Positions 60,926 to 64,000 of a stretch of 64,000 nt of DNA are shown in pieces. A model generated the notes under the pieces. That model saw nothing but the letters and a program-made list of their open reading frames with translations. It was not told the DNA's origin and searched no databases. This DNA comes from Mesorhizobium erdmanii USDA 3471 (GTDB lineage: Bacteria > Pseudomonadota > Alphaproteobacteria > Rhizobiales > Rhizobiaceae). The position numbers and the translations under genes are program-made. Position 1 is the stretch's first letter. Each line of letters begins with the position of its first letter. Location: assembly GCF_000472705.1 (NCBI RefSeq), contig NZ_KI421455.1:1-64000 (forward strand), given 5' to 3'.

Positions 60926-62449
60926 ATGGAAACGCTTGGCCATCTCGCCCACGGATTTTCGGTCGCTTTCACGCCGATGAACCTGATGTGGTGCCTGCTC
61001 GGCACCACGCTCGGCACCGCCATCGGCGTGTTGCCCGGCCTCGGGCCGGCACTGACCATCGCGCTGCTTCTGCCGATCACCTACCAGGTGGCGCCGGAAG
61101 CCTCCTTCATCCTGTTCGCCGGCATCTATTACGGTGCCATGTATGGCGGCTCGACGACATCGATCCTGCTCAACACGCCAGGCGAAAGCGCCACCATCGT
61201 CACCGCCCTGGAAGGCAACAAGATGGCGCGGTCCGGGCGTGGCGGCGCGGCCCTCGCCACCTCGGCGATCGGCTCCTTCGTCGCCGGCACGCTGGGCACG
61301 CTGGGCGTCGCCTTCCTGGCGCCGGTGGTGGTCAAGTTCGCGCTGGCCTTCGGCCCGGCCGAATATTTCTCGCTGATGGTGCTGGCCTTCATCACGGTGT
61401 CGGCCGTGCTCGGCTCATCGTCGGTACGCGGGCTCACCAGCCTGTTTGCCGGCTTCGTCATCGGCATGATCGGCGTCGACCTGCAGACCGGCCAGCCGCG
61501 CTTCACCTTCGGCTCGACCGAACTGCTCGACGGCGTCGACGTCATCATCGCCGCCGTCGGGCTGTTCGCCGTCGGCGAGACGATTTACATGGCCTCGCGC
61601 CGCTATGCCGGCAAGGACGAGATCGTACCGCTCAAGGGTTCGCTCTATATGACAGCGGCCGAATGGGGCCGCTCGTGGAAGGCCTGGTTGCGCGGTGCGG
61701 CGATCGGCTTCCCGATCGGCGCCATGCCGGCCGGCGGCGCCGAAATCCCGACCTTCCTGTCCTACGCCGTCGAAAAGAAACTGTCGAAGCACAAGCAGGA
61801 GTTCGGCACGGTCGGCGCCATCGAGGGCGTTGCGGGTCCCGAGGCCGCCAACAATGCGTCCGCCGCCGGCGTGCTGGTGCCGATGCTGACGCTCGGCCTG
61901 CCGACCTCGGCAACGGCGGCGATCATGCTGTCGGCGTTCCAGAGCTATGGCATCAACCCGGGACCGCTGCTTCTGACGACGCAGGCCAATCTGGTCTGGG
62001 GGCTGATCGCCAGCCTGTTCATCGCCAACGTCATCCTCGTCGTCCTCAACCTGCCATTGATCGGACTGTGGGTGCGGCTGCTGAAGATCCCGGCGCCGCA
62101 TCTCTATGCCGGCATCCTGGTGTTCGCGACCGTCGGCACTTATGGCATCTCGCAATCGCCGATAGACCTGGTCATCCTTTATCTCCTGGGAGCGGCCGGC
62201 TTCCTGATGCGGCGTTTCGATTTCCCGACCGCGCCCGTCATCATCGGCATGATCCTGGGACCGCTCGCCGAAACCCAGTTCCGCCGGGCAATGACCATCT
62301 CGAATGGCGATTGGTCGGTGTTCTACAAGCATCCGCTGTCGCTGACGCTGCTGACGCTCGCCTTCATCGGCCTTGTCGGACCGCATATCTGGGCCTTCAT
62401 CGAACATCGCCGGCGGCGCGGAACAGAGCATGTGCCGGGCGATGCCTGA
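60926..62449 (+). CDS. Tripartite tricarboxylate transporter large permease subunit
   Basis: 507 aa with about 11-12 membrane spans. The family signatures [20 protein letters not shown] (about 33-52) and [20 protein letters not shown] (about 72-91) are present, and the second-half repeat [16 protein letters not shown] and [13 protein letters not shown] mirrors it. It uses the proton or sodium gradient to import the acid handed over by TctC. It is 4 bp after tctB and 15 bp before the CoA-transferase gene. Confidence 0.95.
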   Translation: METLGHLAHGFSVAFTPMNLMWCLLGTTLGTAIGVLPGLGPALTIALLLPITYQVAPEASFILFAGIYYGAMYGGSTTSILLNTPGESATIVTALEGNKMARSGRGGAALATSAIGSFVAGTLGTLGVAFLAPVVVKFALAFGPAEYFSLMVLAFITVSAVLGSSSVRGLTSLFAGFVIGMIGVDLQTGQPRFTFGSTELLDGVDVIIAAVGLFAVGETIYMASRRYAGKDEIVPLKGSLYMTAAEWGRSWKAWLRGAAIGFPIGAMPAGGAEIPTFLSYAVEKKLSKHKQEFGTVGAIEGVAGPEAANNASAAGVLVPMLTLGLPTSATAAIMLSAFQSYGINPGPLLLTTQANLVWGLIASLFIANVILVVLNLPLIGLWVRLLKIPAPHLYAGILVFATVGTYGISQSPIDLVILYLLGAAGFLMRRFDFPTAPVIIGMILGPLAETQFRRAMTISNGDWSVFYKHPLSLTLLTLAFIGLVGPHIWAFIEHRRRRGTEHVPGDA

Positions 62450-62464
62450 CCGATTTGAGAAGAT

Positions 62465-63649
62465 ATGACCGACCTGCTTTCCGGTATCCGCGTGCTCGAT
62501 CTGACCAATGTTCTGGCCGGGCCTTATTGCGCCTATCAACTGGCGCTGCTGGGTGCTGACGTGATCAAGGTCGAGGCGCCGCAAGGCGGCGACTTGGCGC
62601 GCCAGCTCGGCGGTTCGCCAAAGCTCAACCAGGCTGGCATGGGCGCCTCCTTCCTGGCACAGAACGCCGGCAAACGATCTGTCACGCTCGACCTGAAGAC
62701 GGCAGCCGATCGCGAGCGCTTCCTCGACCTTGTCGCCAGTGCCGATGCCCTGGTGGAGAATTTCCGACCCGGCGTGATGGATCGGCTCGGCCTCGGCTAT
62801 ATCGAGCTGAAGGCGGTCCGCCCCGGTCTCGTCTATTGTGCGATATCGGGTTTCGGCCAGACCGGGCCGATGCGCGACAATCCCGCCTATGACCAGATCA
62901 TCCAGGGTCTTTCCGGCATCATGAGCATCACCGGCACGCCGGAAACGGCGCCGCTGCGCGTGGGTTATCCGGTCGCCGACACGCTGGGCGGGCTGGTCGG
63001 CGCCTTCGCTATCGCATCGGCGCTGGTCAGGCAGAAGACATCGGGCGAGGGCGCCTTCCTCGACGTGTCGATGCTCGAATGCACGCTTTCGGCGCTTGGC
63101 TGGCCGGTGTCGAACTATCTGACGGCAGGGCTCGATCCCAAGCCGATGGGCAATGAGAACATGACGGCGGCGCCCTCCGGCGCCTTTCGTACCGGCGATG
63201 GGCTGCTCAACATCGCCGCCAACAAGCAGGAGCAGTTCGTGACGCTTTGCCGGCTGATCGGGCGGCCGGAACTGGCGTCCGATCCTCGCTTCGCAGAGCG
63301 CGAGACGCGCAAGAAGAACCGTGCGGCGCTGAAGGTCGAGATCGAGGACGCCCTGAGGGCCGCGCCGGCGGCTGCCTGGGAAGAGACGCTCAATCGTGCC
63401 GGCGTGCCGGCGGGCAGGGTGCTGACGATCCCGCAAGTGCTGGCCGAGCCGCAAGTGCTGGAACGTCAGCTGACAGCGAATTTTGACGATGTTGCCGGGA
63501 TGGATACGCCGCTGACCGTGCTGCGTGGAGGCTTCATGGTCGATGGTGAGGCGCCTTTGCCGACGAAGCCGCCACCAGCGCTCAACGCGCATATGGACGA
63601 GATTTTCGCCGGTCTGCCGCCGCGTGCCAAGGCCGGAGCACGGGCATGA
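62465..63649 (+). CDS. CaiB/BaiF family (class III) CoA-transferase
   Basis: 394 aa. GIRVLDLTNVLAGPYCAYQL at the N-terminus and the catalytic Asp in NPAYDQIIQGLSG (D143) are the formyl-CoA-transferase signatures. GYPVADTLGGLVGAFAIASAL is the second family block. It activates a carboxylate by transferring CoA from an acyl-CoA donor such as succinyl-CoA. Position after a tricarboxylate transporter and before a citryl-CoA-lyase-like gene suggests that the imported acid is its substrate. It overlaps the next gene by 4 bp. Confidence 0.93.
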   Translation: MTDLLSGIRVLDLTNVLAGPYCAYQLALLGADVIKVEAPQGGDLARQLGGSPKLNQAGMGASFLAQNAGKRSVTLDLKTAADRERFLDLVASADALVENFRPGVMDRLGLGYIELKAVRPGLVYCAISGFGQTGPMRDNPAYDQIIQGLSGIMSITGTPETAPLRVGYPVADTLGGLVGAFAIASALVRQKTSGEGAFLDVSMLECTLSALGWPVSNYLTAGLDPKPMGNENMTAAPSGAFRTGDGLLNIAANKQEQFVTLCRLIGRPELASDPRFAERETRKKNRAALKVEIEDALRAAPAAAWEETLNRAGVPAGRVLTIPQVLAEPQVLERQLTANFDDVAGMDTPLTVLRGGFMVDGEAPLPTKPPPALNAHMDEIFAGLPPRAKAGARA

Positions 63650-64000
63650 GCGGCGCGGAGAAGAAGTCAGGCCGTGAACTGGGCGAGGAATGGTGGCAGA
63701 CCGCAATCATCGAGATGAGCCCCGGCATCATCCGGCTGCGCGGCTATGAAATCCAGGACCTGATCGGTCGCGCCAGCTTCCCGGCAGTCGTCTGGCTGAC
63801 GCTGCGTGGCGAATTGCCCAGCGAGGACCAGGCCTCCTTGCTCGGCATCGCGCTGGGTGCCGCCGTCGACCACGGACCGCAGGCGCCGTCAATCGCCATT
63901 GCGCGCATGGCTGTGACCTGCGGCGTTGGCATCAACAGCGCCATGGCCTCGGCCATCAACGTGCTCGGCGACGTGCATGGCGGCGCCGGCGAACAGGCGC
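63646..64000 (+). CDS. Citrate synthase family protein / citryl-CoA lyase (3' end outside window)
   Basis: The frame begins at the ATG overlapping the CoA-transferase TGA and stays open to the window end (118 codons). It reads MSGAEKKSGRELGEEWWQTA, then GIIRLRGYEIQDLIGRASF, a citrate synthase small-domain block. Near the end NVLGDVHGGAGEQA carries the HGGA motif that in citrate synthase contains a catalytic His. The compact spacing matches the short (about 260-270 aa) citryl-CoA-lyase branch. It would cleave or form a CoA ester of a hydroxy-polycarboxylate; with the CoA-transferase it suggests activation then cleavage. Confidence 0.82.
   Translation, partial: MSGAEKKSGRELGEEWWQTAIIEMSPGIIRLRGYEIQDLIGRASFPAVVWLTLRGELPSEDQASLLGIALGAAVDHGPQAPSIAIARMAVTCGVGINSAMASAINVLGDVHGGAGEQA

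Noticed and set aside
61415-63706. 763-codon minus-strand open frame
   Set aside because: Antisense to tctA and the CoA-transferase; no motif is present and the composition is typical of the complement of GC-rich genes.
1-64000. tRNA, rRNA, CRISPR arrays, prophage or replication origin
   Set aside because: No tRNA TPsiC-type core with acceptor stem, regular spaced repeats, phage genes or DnaA-box cluster could be seen by eye.

Overview
The window is 64 kb of high-GC chromosomal DNA from an alphaproteobacterium of the order Hyphomicrobiales, most likely Mesorhizobium or a close relative. This rests on the gene families and their order: a host-attachment-type protein, the ornithine-lipid acyltransferase OlsB, the lptC-lptA-lptB-rpoN-hpf-ptsN block, a DUF1150 gene beside an Hsp20 gene with a ROSE-like leader, and the cysG-DUF2849-cysI-cysH-DUF934 sulfur operon. 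EcfG-type stress promoters and several families of rhizobial intergenic palindromes point the same way. The genus is an inference; the order is well supported. No tRNA, rRNA, CRISPR array or prophage was seen. The only mobile-gene trace is the 3' part of an IS5-family transposase at the left edge.

Layout. 1-6.4 kb: transposase end, polA (with an altered proofreading site), a DUF2231 membrane protein, a candidate small RNA, an M20 peptidase and RNase D. 6.4-7.4 kb: three very small genes, the first behind a textbook EcfG promoter. 7.8-15.2 kb: a class A penicillin-binding protein, an SDR and an MDR oxidoreductase, an AraC regulator, a CPA2 antiporter with an RCK domain, and the host-attachment protein with its own EcfG promoter. 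15.6-20.6 kb: assimilatory sulfate/sulfite reduction operon, split by a 118-bp palindromic element. 20.6-33.4 kb: GMC oxidoreductase, DJ-1/PfpI protein, fatty-acid desaturase, grpE, a TRIC-like channel, olsB, a hybrid histidine kinase, an AcuI-type reductase, lspA and two methyltransferases. 33.4-37.7 kb: WYL regulator with a strong operator candidate, a frameshifted VOC gene, EVE protein, ornithine cyclodeaminase family, LapA, ihfB and sppA.

38.1-43.5 kb: LPS export (lptC, lptA, lptB) followed by rpoN, long-form hpf and ptsN. 43.6-44.5 kb: Hsp20 and DUF1150 behind an RpoH-type promoter and RNA thermometer. 44.6-48.9 kb: nucleoside hydrolase, LysE exporter, amidase and ribokinase; the hydrolase and kinase together could recycle ribose from nucleosides. 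48.9-50.8 kb: a compact spore-coat-U-type surface protein cluster that has a one-domain chaperone and no usher. 51-58.1 kb: an Ada-like alkyltransferase/regulator, SAM methyltransferase, DUF2244, nth, DUF2214, GNAT and a large GGDEF-EAL protein.

58.3-64 kb: an IclR regulator diverges from a tripartite tricarboxylate transporter (tctC-tctB-tctA). That is followed by a class III CoA-transferase and the start of a small citrate-synthase-family lyase that runs off the window. This reads as one catabolic unit: import of a carboxylate, activation to a CoA thioester, and retro-Claisen or retro-aldol cleavage. It is the strongest candidate for an incompletely described pathway here. The other main points of interest are the EcfG sites, the tandem C-rich-loop sRNA candidate, the usherless coat-protein cluster and the mosaic palindromic repeats.
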